DNA of 64,000 nucleotides from Flavobacterium alvei (GCF_002920895.1 NZ_PQVG01000001.1:372001-436000), one strand, 5' to 3'. Shown: positions 37,885-49,700, numbered from the stretch's first letter. Notes: generated by a model not told the origin, from the letters alone. Made by a program: numbers and translations.

Positions 37885-38295
37885 TTAATTTGCTTGTGTG
37901 TTATTAATAGCTCCCAACACGATTGTTACGTGATTAGAACGTTTTCTAATTCTGTGTGCTCTTCCTTGTGGAGCTGGACGAAGTCTTTTCAACATCATTC
38001 CACCATCTACAGTGATAGTTTTTACGAATAAGCCTGCTTCTTCCAAACTAGCGTCACTATTTTTTTGCTCCCAGTTATTGATGGCAGACAATAATAGTTT
38101 TTCCAATTTTCTTGAAGCTTCTTTAGAACTAAATCTCAAAATATTTAGTGCTCTTTCTACTTTCTGACCTCTTACTAGATCTGCTACTAAGCGCATTTTT
38201 CTAGGTGAAGTAGGGCAGTTATTCAATTTTGCAAAAGCTAGCGACTTGTTAGCCTCTTTTCTTGCATCTGCTGTTTCTCTTTTACGAACTCCCAT
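37885..38295 (-). CDS. rplV: 50S ribosomal protein L22
   Basis: The 136-residue protein has the L22 motifs [20 protein letters not shown] and [19 protein letters not shown], the hairpin that lines the exit tunnel. An N-terminal extension of about 20 residues ([20 protein letters not shown]) is present compared with E. coli. Confidence 0.98.
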   Translation of the reverse strand: MGVRKRETADARKEANKSLAFAKLNNCPTSPRKMRLVADLVRGQKVERALNILRFSSKEASRKLEKLLLSAINNWEQKNSDASLEEAGLFVKTITVDGGMMLKRLRPAPQGRAHRIRKRSNHVTIVLGAINNTQAN

Positions 38296-38301
38296 TGCTT
38301 C

Positions 38302-38580
38302 TTATTTTTTACCTTTATTTTTTGCTCCAGCATGACCTCTAAAAGATCTAGTTGGTGAAAACTCTCCTAATTTGTGACCTACCATATTTTCTGTAACGTA
38401 AACTGGTACAAATTGACGACCGTTATGAACTGCGATAGTTTGTCCAACAAAATCTGGAGTAATCATAGAAGCTCTAGACCAAGTCTTTACTACTCCTTTA
38501 TTACCTCCTGCAATGTTTTCTTCTACTTTCTTTTCTAACTTATAATGAACGAAAGGTCCTTTTTTTAATGAACGTGCCAT
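38302..38580 (-). CDS. rpsS: 30S ribosomal protein S19
   Basis: The 92-residue protein begins [19 protein letters not shown] and has [18 protein letters not shown], diagnostic for S19. It contacts S13 in the 30S head. Confidence 0.98.
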   Translation of the reverse strand: MARSLKKGPFVHYKLEKKVEENIAGGNKGVVKTWSRASMITPDFVGQTIAVHNGRQFVPVYVTENMVGHKLGEFSPTRSFRGHAGAKNKGKK

Positions 38581-38586
38581 ATCTTA

Positions 38587-39411
38587 TTATTTCTTTCTAC
38601 GTTCTACAATATACTTGTTACTCGGGTTTTTCTTAGAACGTGTTCTATAACCTTTAGCAGGTATACCGTTTCTAGATCTTGGATGTCCTCCAGAAGAACG
38701 TCCTTCACCACCACCCATTGGATGATCGACAGGGTTCATAGCAACTGGTCTTGTTCTAGGTCTTCTTCCTAACCATCTTGTTCTACCTGCTTTACCAGAT
38801 ACAACTAATTGGTGGTCTGAATTAGAAACCGCACCAATGGTAGCCGAACAAGTCAACAAGATTAATCTTGTTTCTCCAGAAGGCATTTTGATTGTTGCAT
38901 ATTTTCCGTCTCTTGCCATTAATTGCGCGAATGTTCCAGCAGAACGAGCGATTACAGCGCCTTGCCCTGGTCTCAATTCGATACAAGATATTACAGTTCC
39001 CAATGGAATTCTGCTTAATGGTAATGTATTACCTATTTCTGGTTGAGATTCTGGACCAGAAACTAACTTCTGACCAACTTTCAATCCGTTTTGAGCAATA
39101 ACATAGGTTTTTTCACCATCAGCATAAGCTAATAATGCGATAAACGCAGTACGATTTGGATCATATTCGATTGATTTCACTGTAGCTGGAATTCCTTCTT
39201 TTGTACGTTTGAAATCAATAATACGATATCTCTGCTTGTGACCACCACCCGTATAACGCATGGTCATCTTTCCTTGACTATTTCTACCTCCAGAGTTTTT
39301 TATCGGCGCTATCAAAGAGCGTTCCGGCTTATCAGTTGTAATGGCGTCATAACCATTCACAACTCTAAATCGCTGACCTGGGGTAATAGGTTTTAATTTT
39401 CTTACTGACAT
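38587..39411 (-). CDS. rplB: 50S ribosomal protein L2
   Basis: The 274-residue protein has the conserved [24 protein letters not shown] N-terminal region and the C-terminal [20 protein letters not shown], the segment near the peptidyl transferase centre. It is the most conserved large-subunit protein and lies between rplW and rpsS as usual. Confidence 0.98.
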   Translation of the reverse strand: MSVRKLKPITPGQRFRVVNGYDAITTDKPERSLIAPIKNSGGRNSQGKMTMRYTGGGHKQRYRIIDFKRTKEGIPATVKSIEYDPNRTAFIALLAYADGEKTYVIAQNGLKVGQKLVSGPESQPEIGNTLPLSRIPLGTVISCIELRPGQGAVIARSAGTFAQLMARDGKYATIKMPSGETRLILLTCSATIGAVSNSDHQLVVSGKAGRTRWLGRRPRTRPVAMNPVDHPMGGGEGRSSGGHPRSRNGIPAKGYRTRSKKNPSNKYIVERRKK

Positions 39412-39417
39412 TTTATC

Positions 39418-39708
39418 TTAGATATTGTTGTAAAAATCAATTGTTTCTCCTTCTTGTACTTGAACAATCGCTTTTTTAATTGCGTTAGTCTTTCCACTGA
39501 TCAAACCACTTTTAGTGTATTTTGTAGTTCTATCCGGCCTTACGTTCATCGTGTTAACCGAAACGATAGTTACTCCATAAGCAGCTTCAATAGCTTTCTT
39601 AATCTGAACTTTGTTTGCTTTTTTGTCAACAACAAATCCGAAGCGGTTTAAAACTTCACTTTCTTTGGTTACTTTTTCTGTTACTATAGGTTTAATTATG
39701 ATGCTCAT
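39418..39708 (-). CDS. rplW: 50S ribosomal protein L23
   Basis: The 96-residue protein begins MSIIIKPIVTEKVTKESEVL and has NKVQIKKAIEAAYGVTIVSV, as in L23. It forms the docking site for trigger factor and SRP at the tunnel exit. Confidence 0.98.
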   Translation of the reverse strand: MSIIIKPIVTEKVTKESEVLNRFGFVVDKKANKVQIKKAIEAAYGVTIVSVNTMNVRPDRTTKYTKSGLISGKTNAIKKAIVQVQEGETIDFYNNI

Positions 39709-39714
39709 ATCCTA

Positions 39715-40344
39715 TTATTTGCTTAAATTTTCTTCAATTAACGCTAAAGAACCTTCTAAAAGCACCAAACTATTTGCATTAAGAATATCATAAGTGCTTA
39801 ATTCTGAACTAGTTATTACCTTAGAAGCCTTTAAATTGCGTGACGACAAATATACATTTTTATTCGAATCGCCCAACACAAATAAAGATTTTTTATTATC
39901 CAACTCTAAAGCTTTCAAAACGTTAATGAAATTTTTAGTGTTTGGTGTTTCAAAATTGAAGTCTTCAAGAACAATAATGTTTGTTTCTTTTGCTTTAATT
40001 GAGAAAGCCGATTTTCTTGCCAATCTTTTCAAGTTTTTATTCAATTTGAATGAATAACTTCTTGGTCTTGGCCCGAAAACTGTTCCACCACCCTTAAACA
40101 ATGGATTCTTTGCACTACCCGCACGAGCAGTACCAGTTCCTTTTTGTTTTTTAATTTTACGAGTAGATCCCGCAACTTCAGCTCTTTCTTTAGCTTTGTG
40201 CGTTCCTTGACGTTGATTAGCAAGATATTGCTTAACATCAAGATATACTGCGTGATTGTTTGGTTCTATACCGAATACTGAATCAGAAAGTTGTACTTTT
40301 CTTCCAGTATCTTTTCCGTTGAAATCTAATACTTTTGCTTCCAT
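39715..40344 (-). CDS. rplD: 50S ribosomal protein L4
   Basis: The 209-residue protein has the L4 loop GSTRKIKKQKGTGTARAGSA and FGPRPRSYSFKLNKNLKRLA. In E. coli L4 also represses the S10 operon. Its ATG overlaps the rplC stop by one base, coupling translation. Confidence 0.98.
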   Translation of the reverse strand: MEAKVLDFNGKDTGRKVQLSDSVFGIEPNNHAVYLDVKQYLANQRQGTHKAKERAEVAGSTRKIKKQKGTGTARAGSAKNPLFKGGGTVFGPRPRSYSFKLNKNLKRLARKSAFSIKAKETNIIVLEDFNFETPNTKNFINVLKALELDNKKSLFVLGDSNKNVYLSSRNLKASKVITSSELSTYDILNANSLVLLEGSLALIEENLSK

Positions 40345-40961
40345 TACTTCTGAATGATTACATAAGAGTTGTTATGACCAGGAACACATCCTTTAATAAC
40401 AAGTAGGTTCTTATCAGCCACTACTTTTAAAACTCTAAGGTTTTGAACTTTTACATTATCTCCTCCCATTCTTCCAGCCATACGCATTCCTTTGAATACT
40501 CTAGATGGATAAGAAGAAGCTCCCACAGAACCTGGCGCTCTCAAACGGTTGTGTTGACCGTGAGTTGCTTGTCCAACACCACCAAAACCGTGACGTTTCA
40601 CAACCCCTTGAAAACCTTTACCTTTAGAGACACCTTGTACATCTACAAATTCTCCTTCTTCAAAAATAGTAACATCAATAACGTCACCTAATTTTTGTTC
40701 TGTTGCAAAATCTTGGAATTCAACGACTTTTTTCTTAGCTACAGTTCCTGCTTTCGCAAAGTGACCAACGGCCGCTTTCGTGGAATGTTTCTCGTTTTTG
40801 TCATCGAAACCTAGTTGCAACGCTTCATACCCGTCAACACCTTTGGTTCTGACTTGGGTAACTACACATGGTCCGGCTTCAATAACAGTACAAGGAATGT
40901 TTTTCCCGTTCTCGTCAAAGATGCTTGTCATGCCAATTTTTCTTCCGATTAACCCAGACAT
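40344..40961 (-). CDS. rplC: 50S ribosomal protein L3
   Basis: The 205-residue protein begins [20 protein letters not shown] and has [20 protein letters not shown] and [20 protein letters not shown], typical of L3. It is the first gene after a 155-bp gap with a promoter-like site, so it may lead its own transcript. Confidence 0.98.
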   Translation of the reverse strand: MSGLIGRKIGMTSIFDENGKNIPCTVIEAGPCVVTQVRTKGVDGYEALQLGFDDKNEKHSTKAAVGHFAKAGTVAKKKVVEFQDFATEQKLGDVIDVTIFEEGEFVDVQGVSKGKGFQGVVKRHGFGGVGQATHGQHNRLRAPGSVGASSYPSRVFKGMRMAGRMGGDNVKVQNLRVLKVVADKNLLVIKGCVPGHNNSYVIIQK

Positions 40962-41035
40962 AAATATTAATTATTAATTATTAAACACAAATATAGAACG
41001 CAGCTTTTAAGCGAATCCTATTTTTTAAAGTGGCG

Positions 41036-41066
41036 CAAAAGTATAAAATATTTGCACACAAACCAA
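41036..41066 (-). promoter_or_regulatory. promoter between rpsJ and rplC
   Basis: On the minus strand TTG (41064-41066) is followed after 20 bases by TACTTTTG (41036-41043). A leader of about 70 bases would precede rplC. A second -7-like box, TATATTTG (40988-40995), has no matching TTG. Confidence 0.6.
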
Positions 41067-41116
41067 AAAAATATTTTTCGATTAAAAACAGCGTCCTTTT
41101 CTTTTTTATAAAGCTA

Positions 41117-41422
41117 TTAAACTTTGATTTCTACTTCAACTCCGCTAGGCAATTCAAGTTTCATCAAGGCATCAATAGTTTTTGATGAAGATGAATAAAT
41201 GTCGATTAATCTCTTGTATGACATTACTTCAAATTGCTCTCTCGCTTTTTTGTTAACGTGTGGAGAACGTAGTACTGTAAAAAGTTTTTTATGAGTTGGC
41301 AACGGGATTGGACCTGTTACTACTGCTCCAGTGCTTTTTACTGTTTTTACAATTTTCTCGGCAGACTTATCTACCAACATATAATCGTAAGATTTTAATT
41401 TTATTCTGATTTTTTGACTCAT
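41117..41422 (-). CDS. rpsJ: 30S ribosomal protein S10
   Basis: The 101-residue protein has [20 protein letters not shown] and [19 protein letters not shown], diagnostic for S10. It follows fusA by 11 bp, without the tuf gene found between them in E. coli, and thus groups with the str part of the cluster. Confidence 0.98.
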   Translation of the reverse strand: MSQKIRIKLKSYDYMLVDKSAEKIVKTVKSTGAVVTGPIPLPTHKKLFTVLRSPHVNKKAREQFEVMSYKRLIDIYSSSSKTIDALMKLELPSGVEVEIKV

Positions 41423-41433
41423 TTTCTTAAAGA

Positions 41434-43590
41434 TTAAGCGTTTCCTTTTGCTTTTTTGATAACTGCTTCCGAAATGTTAGAAGGTGTTTCTGCGTAGTGT
41501 GAAAATTCCATTGTAGATGTTGCTCTACCAGATGACAGCGTTCTTAATGTTGTTACATATCCGAACATTTCTGATAACGGCACATCTGCTTTGATGGTTT
41601 TAGCACCAGCTCTGTCTCCCATATCATTCACTTGACCTCTACGACGGTTGATATCACCTACGATATCTCCCATGTTTTCTTCAGGTGTTATCACTTCCAT
41701 TTTCATAATTGGCTCAAGAATTACAGCTCCAGCAGCTTTAGCCACTTCTCTATAACCCATTCTTGCCGCTAATTCAAAAGAAAGCGCATCAGAATCCACA
41801 GGGTGGAAAGATCCATCTAATAAAGTAACTTTCAAACTATCTACTTGGTATCCTGCTAAAGGACCAGTTTTCATAGCTTCACGGAAACCTTTTTCTACAG
41901 AAGGAATATATTCTTTTGGTACGTTACCACCTTTTACAGAATTGATAAATTGCAATCCTACAGGAACTTTACCATCAACTTCATCAGCAGGCTCAAGAAC
42001 GAATACGATATCACCGAATTTACCACGACCTCCAGATTGTTTTTTGTAAGTTTCTCTGTGTTGAGCAGATTTTGTAAAAGCTTCTTTATATTCAACTTGA
42101 GGCTCACCTTGATTTACTTCAACTTTGAATTCACGCTTCATTCTATCCACCAAGATATCCAAGTGAAGCTCTCCCATACCTGAGATAATAGTTTGACCTG
42201 AAGCTTCATCAGTTCTAACTGTAAATGTTGGATCCTCTTCAGCCAATTTAGCCAAAGCCATACCCATTTTATCTACGTCAGCTTTAGTTTTAGGCTCAAT
42301 AGCAATACCAATTACCGGAGCAGGGAATTTCATTGACTCAAGAATGATTGGGTGTTTTTCATCACATAATGTATCTCCAGTTTTGATATCTTTAAATCCA
42401 ACAGCAGCTCCAATATCTCCAGCCTCAATATATTCGATTGGATTTTGTTTGTTTGCGTGCATTTGGTAGATACGAGAAATTCTTTCTTTGTTACCAGAAC
42501 GAGTATTTAATACATAAGAACCTGCATCAAGTCTTCCTGAATAAGCACGGAAGAAAGCCAAACGACCTACGAATGGGTCAGTAGCAATCTTAAATGCCAA
42601 AGCAGCGAAAGGCTCTTTTACATCTGGTTTACGTAAAATTTGAGTTTGATCTTCTTCAAGTAATTCAGCATCATCTGGGTGAATTCCAGAAATACCTTCT
42701 TTATCCATTGGAGAAGGCAAGTATTTACATACTGCATCTAACATAAATTGAACTCCTTTGTTTTTGAAAGACGAACCAGCAATCATTGGAATGATAGCCA
42801 TATCCATAGTAGCAGCTCTTAACGCATTGTTAATCTCTTCTTCTGTAATAGAATCTGGATCTTCCATGTATTTATCAAGCAAGTTCTCATCATAATCTGC
42901 AACCGCTTCGATAAGGATATCTCTATATTCTTTCACTTCATCAACCATATCCGCAGGGATATCTACGATGTCAAAAGTAGCTCCTTGAGTAGCATCATGC
43001 CATACAATTGCTTGATTTTTAACCAAATCAACTACACCTTTGAAATCATTTTCTTCACCAATTGGCAAAGTGATTGCAACAGCGTTTGATTTCAACATAT
43101 CTCTAACTTGTTGACATACGTTCAAGAAGTTAGATCCTTGACGGTCCATTTTATTAACAAATCCCATACGTGGTACACGATATTGGTCGGCTAATCTCCA
43201 GTTAGTTTCTGATTGAGGCTCAACACCATCAACAGCACTAAATAAAAACACCAATCCATCCAATACACGCAAAGAACGGTTTACCTCTACTGTAAAGTCA
43301 ACGTGACCGGGAGTATCGATAATGTTAAAGTGATATGGTTTTGATTCAGGCAAAATTTTACCTTGTTCAGTTGGGAAATTCCATTCACAAGTTGTAGCCG
43401 CAGAAGTAATGGTAATACCTCTTTCTTGCTCTTGTGCCATCCAGTCCATTGTTGCAGCACCATCGTGTACTTCACCAATTTTATGTGATTTTCCAGTATA
43501 GAATAAAATACGCTCAGTTGTTGTTGTTTTACCAGCATCAATGTGAGCAGCAATTCCTATGTTTCTTGTATATTTTAAGTCTCTAGCCAT
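41434..43590 (-). CDS. fusA: elongation factor G
   Basis: The 718-residue GTPase shows the G1 motif [21 protein letters not shown]3 [14 protein letters not shown] and G4 VNKMDRQG, followed by domains II to V ([20 protein letters not shown] near the end). It drives ribosomal translocation. It lies 10 bp after rpsG and belongs to the str operon. Confidence 0.98.
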   Translation of the reverse strand: MARDLKYTRNIGIAAHIDAGKTTTTERILFYTGKSHKIGEVHDGAATMDWMAQEQERGITITSAATTCEWNFPTEQGKILPESKPYHFNIIDTPGHVDFTVEVNRSLRVLDGLVFLFSAVDGVEPQSETNWRLADQYRVPRMGFVNKMDRQGSNFLNVCQQVRDMLKSNAVAITLPIGEENDFKGVVDLVKNQAIVWHDATQGATFDIVDIPADMVDEVKEYRDILIEAVADYDENLLDKYMEDPDSITEEEINNALRAATMDMAIIPMIAGSSFKNKGVQFMLDAVCKYLPSPMDKEGISGIHPDDAELLEEDQTQILRKPDVKEPFAALAFKIATDPFVGRLAFFRAYSGRLDAGSYVLNTRSGNKERISRIYQMHANKQNPIEYIEAGDIGAAVGFKDIKTGDTLCDEKHPIILESMKFPAPVIGIAIEPKTKADVDKMGMALAKLAEEDPTFTVRTDEASGQTIISGMGELHLDILVDRMKREFKVEVNQGEPQVEYKEAFTKSAQHRETYKKQSGGRGKFGDIVFVLEPADEVDGKVPVGLQFINSVKGGNVPKEYIPSVEKGFREAMKTGPLAGYQVDSLKVTLLDGSFHPVDSDALSFELAARMGYREVAKAAGAVILEPIMKMEVITPEENMGDIVGDINRRRGQVNDMGDRAGAKTIKADVPLSEMFGYVTTLRTLSSGRATSTMEFSHYAETPSNISEAVIKKAKGNA

Positions 43591-43600
43591 TTCTTAGGAA

Positions 43601-44077
43601 TTAAAATCTAAAGTGAGAGAAAGCTTTATTAGCTTCTGCCATCTTGTGAGTATCCATTCTTTTCTTAACAGCAGCCCCTTCTTCTTTAGCAGCAGCTAAA
43701 CATTCTGAAGCCAATCTTTGAGCCATTGATTTTTCGTTTCTTCTTCTTGAATAAAGAATTAACCATTTCATAGCCATAGAAATTTTTCTATCTGGTCTAA
43801 TTTGCATAGGAATTTGGAATGTAGCTCCACCTACTCTACGACTACGCACTTCTACGTGAGGCATAACGTTTGTTAAAGCATCTTTCCAGATTTCTAATGA
43901 TGTTTTTTCATCATTTTGTTTTTTAGTTTCTATAATGTCAATAGCATCATAAAAAACTTTAAAAGCTGTTGATTTCTTACCATCCCACATTAAGTTGTTC
44001 ACAAAACGCGTCACCAATTGGTCGTTAAACCTCGGATCTGGTAAAAGTGGTCTTTTCTTTGCCGCTCTTTTTCTCAT
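43601..44077 (-). CDS. rpsG: 30S ribosomal protein S7
   Basis: The 158-residue protein begins [19 protein letters not shown] and has [20 protein letters not shown] and [20 protein letters not shown]. It starts assembly of the 30S head. In E. coli it represses its own operon by binding between rpsL and rpsG; a hairpin lies at that position here. Confidence 0.98.
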   Translation of the reverse strand: MRKRAAKKRPLLPDPRFNDQLVTRFVNNLMWDGKKSTAFKVFYDAIDIIETKKQNDEKTSLEIWKDALTNVMPHVEVRSRRVGGATFQIPMQIRPDRKISMAMKWLILYSRRRNEKSMAQRLASECLAAAKEEGAAVKKRMDTHKMAEANKAFSHFRF

Positions 44078-44098
44078 TTCTTTTGTTTTTTTGAATAC

Positions 44099-44118
44099 AG
44101 ACGTAAAACACTACGTCT
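44099..44118 (-). promoter_or_regulatory. hairpin in the rpsL-rpsG gap
   Basis: AGACGTA (44099-44105) and TACGTCT (44112-44118) form a perfect 7-bp stem with a 6-base loop about 20 bases before the S7 start. It lacks a T-tract, so it is not a standard terminator. A role as S7 binding site is inference from position. Confidence 0.45.
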
Positions 44119-44129
44119 CTACGTTAGAT

Positions 44130-44513
44130 TTACTTTTTCGCTTCTTTTGGACGTTTTGCACCGTATTTTGAACGACGTTGCGTTCTTCCTGCTACACCTG
44201 ATGTATCAAGCGCACCACGAACGATGTGATACCTAACTCCTGGTAAATCTTTTACTCTTCCACCCCTAACTAATACTATCGAGTGCTCTTGTAGATTGTG
44301 TCCTTCACCAGGGATGTATGCATTTACTTCATTACCATTTGTCAAACGCACACGCGCAACTTTACGCATTGCAGAGTTTGGTTTTTTTGGTGTAGTAGTG
44401 TAAACACGCGTACAAACCCCTCTTCTTTGAGGACAAGAATCTAAAGCAACCGATTTACTCTTCTTAGTTATCTGAGTTCTTCCTGTTCTTACTAATTGTT
44501 GAATTGTTGGCAT
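44130..44513 (-). CDS. rpsL: 30S ribosomal protein S12
   Basis: The 127-residue protein begins [20 protein letters not shown] and has [20 protein letters not shown] and the decoding loop [18 protein letters not shown]. The streptomycin-related Lys in TPKKPNS is the usual residue. It is the first gene of the ribosomal supercluster and has a clear promoter. Confidence 0.98.
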
Positions 44514-44856
44514 AATTAAATACTAATTTTTCTTTATTTGTTTATTTCCCGCTTTTTACGGGGTTGCAAATGTAGAAAAATATTTTCACTAAACAAACCA
44601 TAATTAATTAATTTTCACAAGAAGTAAATATTTGTTTTTTAATGAAATACAGATTTTCTATTGCAATTTGCCAAGAAAAACAAATTAAACCCTTGAAAAC
44701 CGTTTCAAACACTACATTGAAACCCATTTATTTCATATAGAAACATTTGCCAAATTTTAAGAAAGGGAAGAAAATAAATCAGTATTTAGTTCAAATCTTA
44801 TGATTTTTATCACAAACGATAGATATTTGCGTTAGATTATTTAAAGAATAAATCAC
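44514..44856. other. 343-bp divergent intergenic region
   Basis: This holds the rpsL promoter on the minus side. In its middle GTTTCAA (44702-44708) and TTGAAAC (44717-44723) make a perfect 7-bp inverted repeat with an 8-base spacer, possibly an operator. On the plus side GATATTTG (44822-44829) is a near match to a -7 box for the outer membrane protein gene. No RNA gene was recognised. Confidence 0.45.
44567..44596 (-). promoter_or_regulatory. promoter of the rpsL-led ribosomal cluster
   Basis: On the minus strand TTG (44594-44596, within TTTG) is followed after 19 bases by TACATTTG (44567-44574). It lies about 55 bases before the rpsL ATG and fits the Bacteroidota consensus well. Confidence 0.65.
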
Positions 44857-46623
44857 TTGAAAGCAATAGCTGTTTTTTTTCTGTTTATGTGTAGCTGGTC
44901 AAATTGTTTTGCTCAAAGTTTTCGATTAGAAATAAACGGAAGCTCTGCTGCGGAAAATAAAATTATCGACTCATTAAAATATAATCCCATTCATCCCAAT
45001 GCAAAAGACATTATCAATGAAGTAAATAGATTATCAGAAAGACTATCTAAAATAGGCTATATTGAGAATCAAATACTTGAAAACACTAAGAAAAATGATT
45101 CAAGTTATATTACAAAATTAAGTTTAGGCAACAAGATAAAATCTATACATATATATATAGGTAAAGAAACTCCAACTTTAACCGAAAGCGCACAATACAT
45201 TCAAAAACCCAAAAAGACTGAAAAAGAGAAGAACAACTACGAAATAATTAAAGATCTAATTGGATTAAACAAAAAAGATACACTCACTCTTCCTTACACA
45301 GAAACAGAATCTTTTTTGAACACTACCCTACAAAAACTGGAGCAAAATGGATTTGCATTTGCTAAACTGAAATTAGCCAATATTCAAAAGAAAAGCAATT
45401 CCTTATTTGCTGAATTACAAGTTGAATTTGGTCAACAACGAAAATTAAACACAATCGTTGTGCAATTTGGCGAAAGCAACAAAAAAAATAGTTTTCCTGA
45501 AGGACATCTAAAACAAATCAATCGAAAATATAAAAATAGCAAATTCAACCAGGAAGTGGTTCGGAAAATTCATGATGATTTTGACAAATTTGGATTTGTG
45601 AATCAAATTAAAAATCCTGAAATCTTATTTACAAAAGACACTACTAAACTCTATGTGTATCTCGAAAAAAGAAAAACAAATACATTTGATGGATTGATTG
45701 GCTTTGCCAACAATGAAAATGACAAATTAACTTTTAATGGATACTTGGATTTAATGCTAGAAAACACCATAAAAGCAGGAGAACAACTCTCACTCTATTG
45801 GAAAAGTGATGGCAACAATCAAAAGACGTTCAAAGCCAGCATTGATTTGCCTTATCTATTCAAAAGCCCTATTGGGTTAAAATCTCAGATATACATTTTC
45901 AAACAAGATAGCATTTTTCAAAACACTAAAACTTCTATCGACTTAGGATACTTCATAAACTACAAGTCCCGAATCTATTTAGGGTATCAATCAACTGAAT
46001 CCAGCGACATTCAAAACACAAACAGCAGTTCGATTAGCGATTATAAAAATTCGTTCCTAACTTCAAATCTAGAATATTCGCAATTAGATTATAAAAACCC
46101 CACTTTCCCCAAAAAAACGAACATTTCTGTTGTTATGGGAATCGGAAGAAGGACTACTACTGACTTAACCGAAACAGCTGGATCAACCCAACAGACCTAC
46201 ATTAACATCAATGCTATGCATAATTTCTATTTGAATACAAAAAACTGCATTAACATAAATTATCAAAACTATTTCTTAAAAAGCGAAACCTACATTGTAA
46301 ACGAATTGTACCGTTTTGGAGGTTCCAGATCAATTAGAGGTTTTGCCGAAAATAGTTTGCAAGCTAGTTTTATGACTGCCATCATTACAGAATACCGTTA
46401 TATTATTTCTCCAGAATTATTTCTTCACTCCATTTTAGATTATGGATATTTTGAAGACAAATCAACAAATAATACTGGAAACCTACTAGGATACGGGATC
46501 GGCATGGGCTTAAAAACAAAAAACGGAATGCTAAAGCTAGCCTTTTCAAATGGCAGTAACGGAGGTGAAAACACAAAATTTTCGAATACCATTATTTCTA
46601 TTAATTACAATATTGAATTTTAA
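44857..46623 (+). CDS. BamA/TamA-like outer membrane beta-barrel protein
   Basis: The frame starts at TTG 44857 and yields a 588-residue protein with a signal peptide (MKAIAVFFLFMCSWSNCFAQ). The N-terminal half is POTRA-like (for example RKIHDDFDKFGFVNQIKNPE). The C-terminal half alternates as a beta-barrel and holds YRFGGSRSIRGFAENSL, the RGF motif of the conserved L6 loop in Omp85 proteins. It ends in Phe (NIEF), as usual for barrels. It may insert or export surface proteins. It is too short and divergent to be the main BamA; its exact role is unknown. Confidence 0.78.
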   Translation: MKAIAVFFLFMCSWSNCFAQSFRLEINGSSAAENKIIDSLKYNPIHPNAKDIINEVNRLSERLSKIGYIENQILENTKKNDSSYITKLSLGNKIKSIHIYIGKETPTLTESAQYIQKPKKTEKEKNNYEIIKDLIGLNKKDTLTLPYTETESFLNTTLQKLEQNGFAFAKLKLANIQKKSNSLFAELQVEFGQQRKLNTIVVQFGESNKKNSFPEGHLKQINRKYKNSKFNQEVVRKIHDDFDKFGFVNQIKNPEILFTKDTTKLYVYLEKRKTNTFDGLIGFANNENDKLTFNGYLDLMLENTIKAGEQLSLYWKSDGNNQKTFKASIDLPYLFKSPIGLKSQIYIFKQDSIFQNTKTSIDLGYFINYKSRIYLGYQSTESSDIQNTNSSSISDYKNSFLTSNLEYSQLDYKNPTFPKKTNISVVMGIGRRTTTDLTETAGSTQQTYININAMHNFYLNTKNCININYQNYFLKSETYIVNELYRFGGSRSIRGFAENSLQASFMTAIITEYRYIISPELFLHSILDYGYFEDKSTNNTGNLLGYGIGMGLKTKNGMLKLAFSNGSNGGENTKFSNTIISINYNIEF

Positions 46624-46771
46624 ACATCGAAAAAAAACATTATTTATAACAATACTGTATTTATATGTTAAAATGTTAAAATTCATATGCAAGCATAAAA
46701 AATCAACACAAACGTTAGGAAAGTTAACAAATTATTAAGATTTTTGTCCAACTAATTCAAAATTTTTAAAA

Positions 46772-49700
46772 ATGAAACTAAAGTTCAATGGAATCTTGGT
46801 GCTATTATTAGTACTAGTGGCGCAAATTACTTTTGCGCAAGAAAGAGCTGTTTCGGGAGTTGTTTCCGACAATACAGGTATGCCTTTACCAGGTGTGAGT
46901 GTATTAGTTAAAGGAACCAAAACTGGAACACAAACAGATTTTGATGGAAAATATTCTATCAAAGCAACTTCAAGCCAAGTCTTGATATTCAGCTATGTTG
47001 GTATGAAAACCCACGAAGCTAAAGCAAGTTCAGCGACAGTAAATGTGAAAATGGAAAGCACTGCTGTAGAACTTGAAGGAGTAGTTGTTACTGCTTTTGG
47101 GCAGAAAAAACAAAAAAGAGCTGTAGCCTCTGCAACGTCAGTGGTTAGTGCAAAAGACCTTACAGAGGTAACAAACACAAACGTGTTTGAATCATTGTCA
47201 GGAAAAGTTGCTGGTGTTGACATCACCGCTCCTGCTCAGGTTGGTGCATCTTCTAAAGTTATTATCAGAGGATACAACACTATTAGTGGAAACACTAGTC
47301 CCCTTTATGTTGTTGATGGTTCACCTATTGTAAATAGTTCAGCAAGTGGTACTGGAAACACTAGAAGTTATGATTCTGGAAATGGTATTGGAGATATTGA
47401 CCCTAACAATATTGAAACAATGACTGTATTAAAAGGAGCAGCAGCTGCCGCTTTGTATGGTTCAAGAGCTTCTAATGGTGTAATTGTTATTACAACAAAA
47501 TCTGCAAAAAACAAATCGAAATTAAATGTAGAAATAATGACTTCTACTGATTTTGCAGAGGTAGCAAGAATCCCACACCTTCAAAACGACTTCGGTCAAG
47601 GTTGGTCTGGTCACTCTTGGTCAAGTTGGTCAGGTAGTCCAAACACAGCCAGTAATGAAAATGGTTCTTGGGGACCTGCATTCAACGGAGAAGTGAGATT
47701 ATGGGGAGCAATCATTAATTCTGGACAACAAATCAAACCATATGTTGCCCTTGAAAACAATGTTAAGGATTTCTTCGAACTAGGAAACACTTTTACTAAT
47801 GATGTAAGAGTAAGTGGTGGTGGAGAAAAATCTAATTTCTCTTTGTATTTTTCAGATGTAAAATCAGATGGTATTGTACCAACTGATGCAGATCTATACA
47901 AAAGAAGAACTTTGGCTATGAACGGTGGAATCACTGAAGGCAAAATGACCATTAAAGGTACTATTAACTATGTTAAAAAAGACCAAAATGTAGTAAACAC
48001 AGGTCAAGGTGCTGATGCAGGTGAAGGAAACACTCTATCTCAAGAATTATTACAAGTTCCTAGAGACATCAGTATTGTTGACTTAGAAGACTATACAAAC
48101 AATCCATATAACACTAATAGTAATTATTTTTCTCCATATACTAACAACCCTTATTGGTCTGTAAAGGAAAATGCCACTATTGTTAATGGAAATCGTTTTT
48201 ATGGCAATGCTTATTTTTCATATAAAATTGACGACCATTTTTCTGCAAGCTATCAAATAGGTGGTGATTATAGTTCAGAAGATGTAAAATCTTATGGAGC
48301 TGTTGTGAAATTTTTACCAGGTTCAGCTCAGGCTTTAGCAGGTGCAAATGAAGTTGTTGGGGGTGTTACAGAAAGTACAAGAGAACGATTAGAATTTGAT
48401 AACAACGTTATCTTAAATTACTCCAACACTTTTGCTGAAGATTTTGGACTAAATGCTTTTGTTGGTTTTAATGCTAACCAAAGAAAATCTTCTTCTCTTT
48501 TTGCACAGATTACTAATTTAGATATTCCTAATTTTTATGAATTATCTAACTCTTCTATTAAACCTGTTGTGGGTCAAGCCAACTCTGAAAGAAAATCATA
48601 TAGTGTTTTTGCTTCATTTGAAACTTCGTATAAAAACTTTTTATACTTAACACTTACTGGAAGAAACGACTGGACATCAACATTACCTATAGGAAATAAT
48701 TCTTACTTCTACCCATCTGCTGCATTGAGCGGAATAGTATTAGATACACCTGATACGTTCTTAAAATTAAGAGCCAGTTATGCACAACTTGGAAACGATA
48801 CTGATCCTTACAGAACTGAATCAGCAATGATTCCAGGTAATTCTGCATTAGGATTTGGAAATATCTTACTACCAATTGGAGGTGTTAATGGTTATGAATT
48901 TTCAGGGCTTTTAGGAAATTCTGAATTGAAACCTGAGATGACAACAGAATATGAAGTAGGTTTTGAATCTAATTTTTTCAAAAAAAGAGTCAATCTTGAT
49001 GTTGCTTTATATGACAAATCGACCGCTGATTTATTAGTTAACAGACCATTACCAACATCAACAGGATACACTTCGCAAGTGGCTAATATTGCAGATATCA
49101 ACAATAAAGGTATAGAGGTGTCTTTGAATTTAGTCCCTATAAGAACAGAAAATTTCACATGGGATTTCACAACCACTTTCACAAAAAACATTTCTGAAGT
49201 TACCGATATTAAAGGAGAATCTACAAAACAATTATTAGCTAGTAATTACGGTGTGACTTTTAATGCTGTAGAAGGAGAACCTCTAGGCGTTTTTGCTGTA
49301 AAAATGCCGCTAAAAAATGATGAAGGAAAGTATATCGTTGATGCTGCTACAGGATTCTACAAAGTATCTGATGACGAACAAATCATTGGAACATCACAAA
49401 GAGATTTTGTTATGGGATTCAATAGCCGTATGACATACAAAAACTTAGTATTTACTTTTGGAGTTGACTGGAAACAAGGTGGCGAAATGTATTCTTACAC
49501 TAAAAGACTATCACATTTTACAGGTAATGGCATAGAAACTACTTACAACGACAGAAATACATTTATTATACCTAACTCTGTAGTAGAAGTAGTTAATAGT
49601 GCTGGTGTAGTTACTGGTTATGCAGAAAACACAAAAGCGGTAGGTTTAGAAGATGTAACTGATTTTTACAACACAAGTAACAATCCTGGAATAGAAAACA

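Noticed and set aside
40962..41116. Missing tuf gene between fusA and rpsJ as a deletion
   Set aside because: The 11-bp spacing between fusA and rpsJ is clean, and many Bacteroidota carry tuf elsewhere, so a local deletion is not indicated.
44514..44856. Search for a tRNA or small RNA gene in the largest gap
   Set aside because: No cloverleaf, CCA end or clear terminator hairpin was found. The region is explained by divergent promoter sequences and AT-rich spacer.
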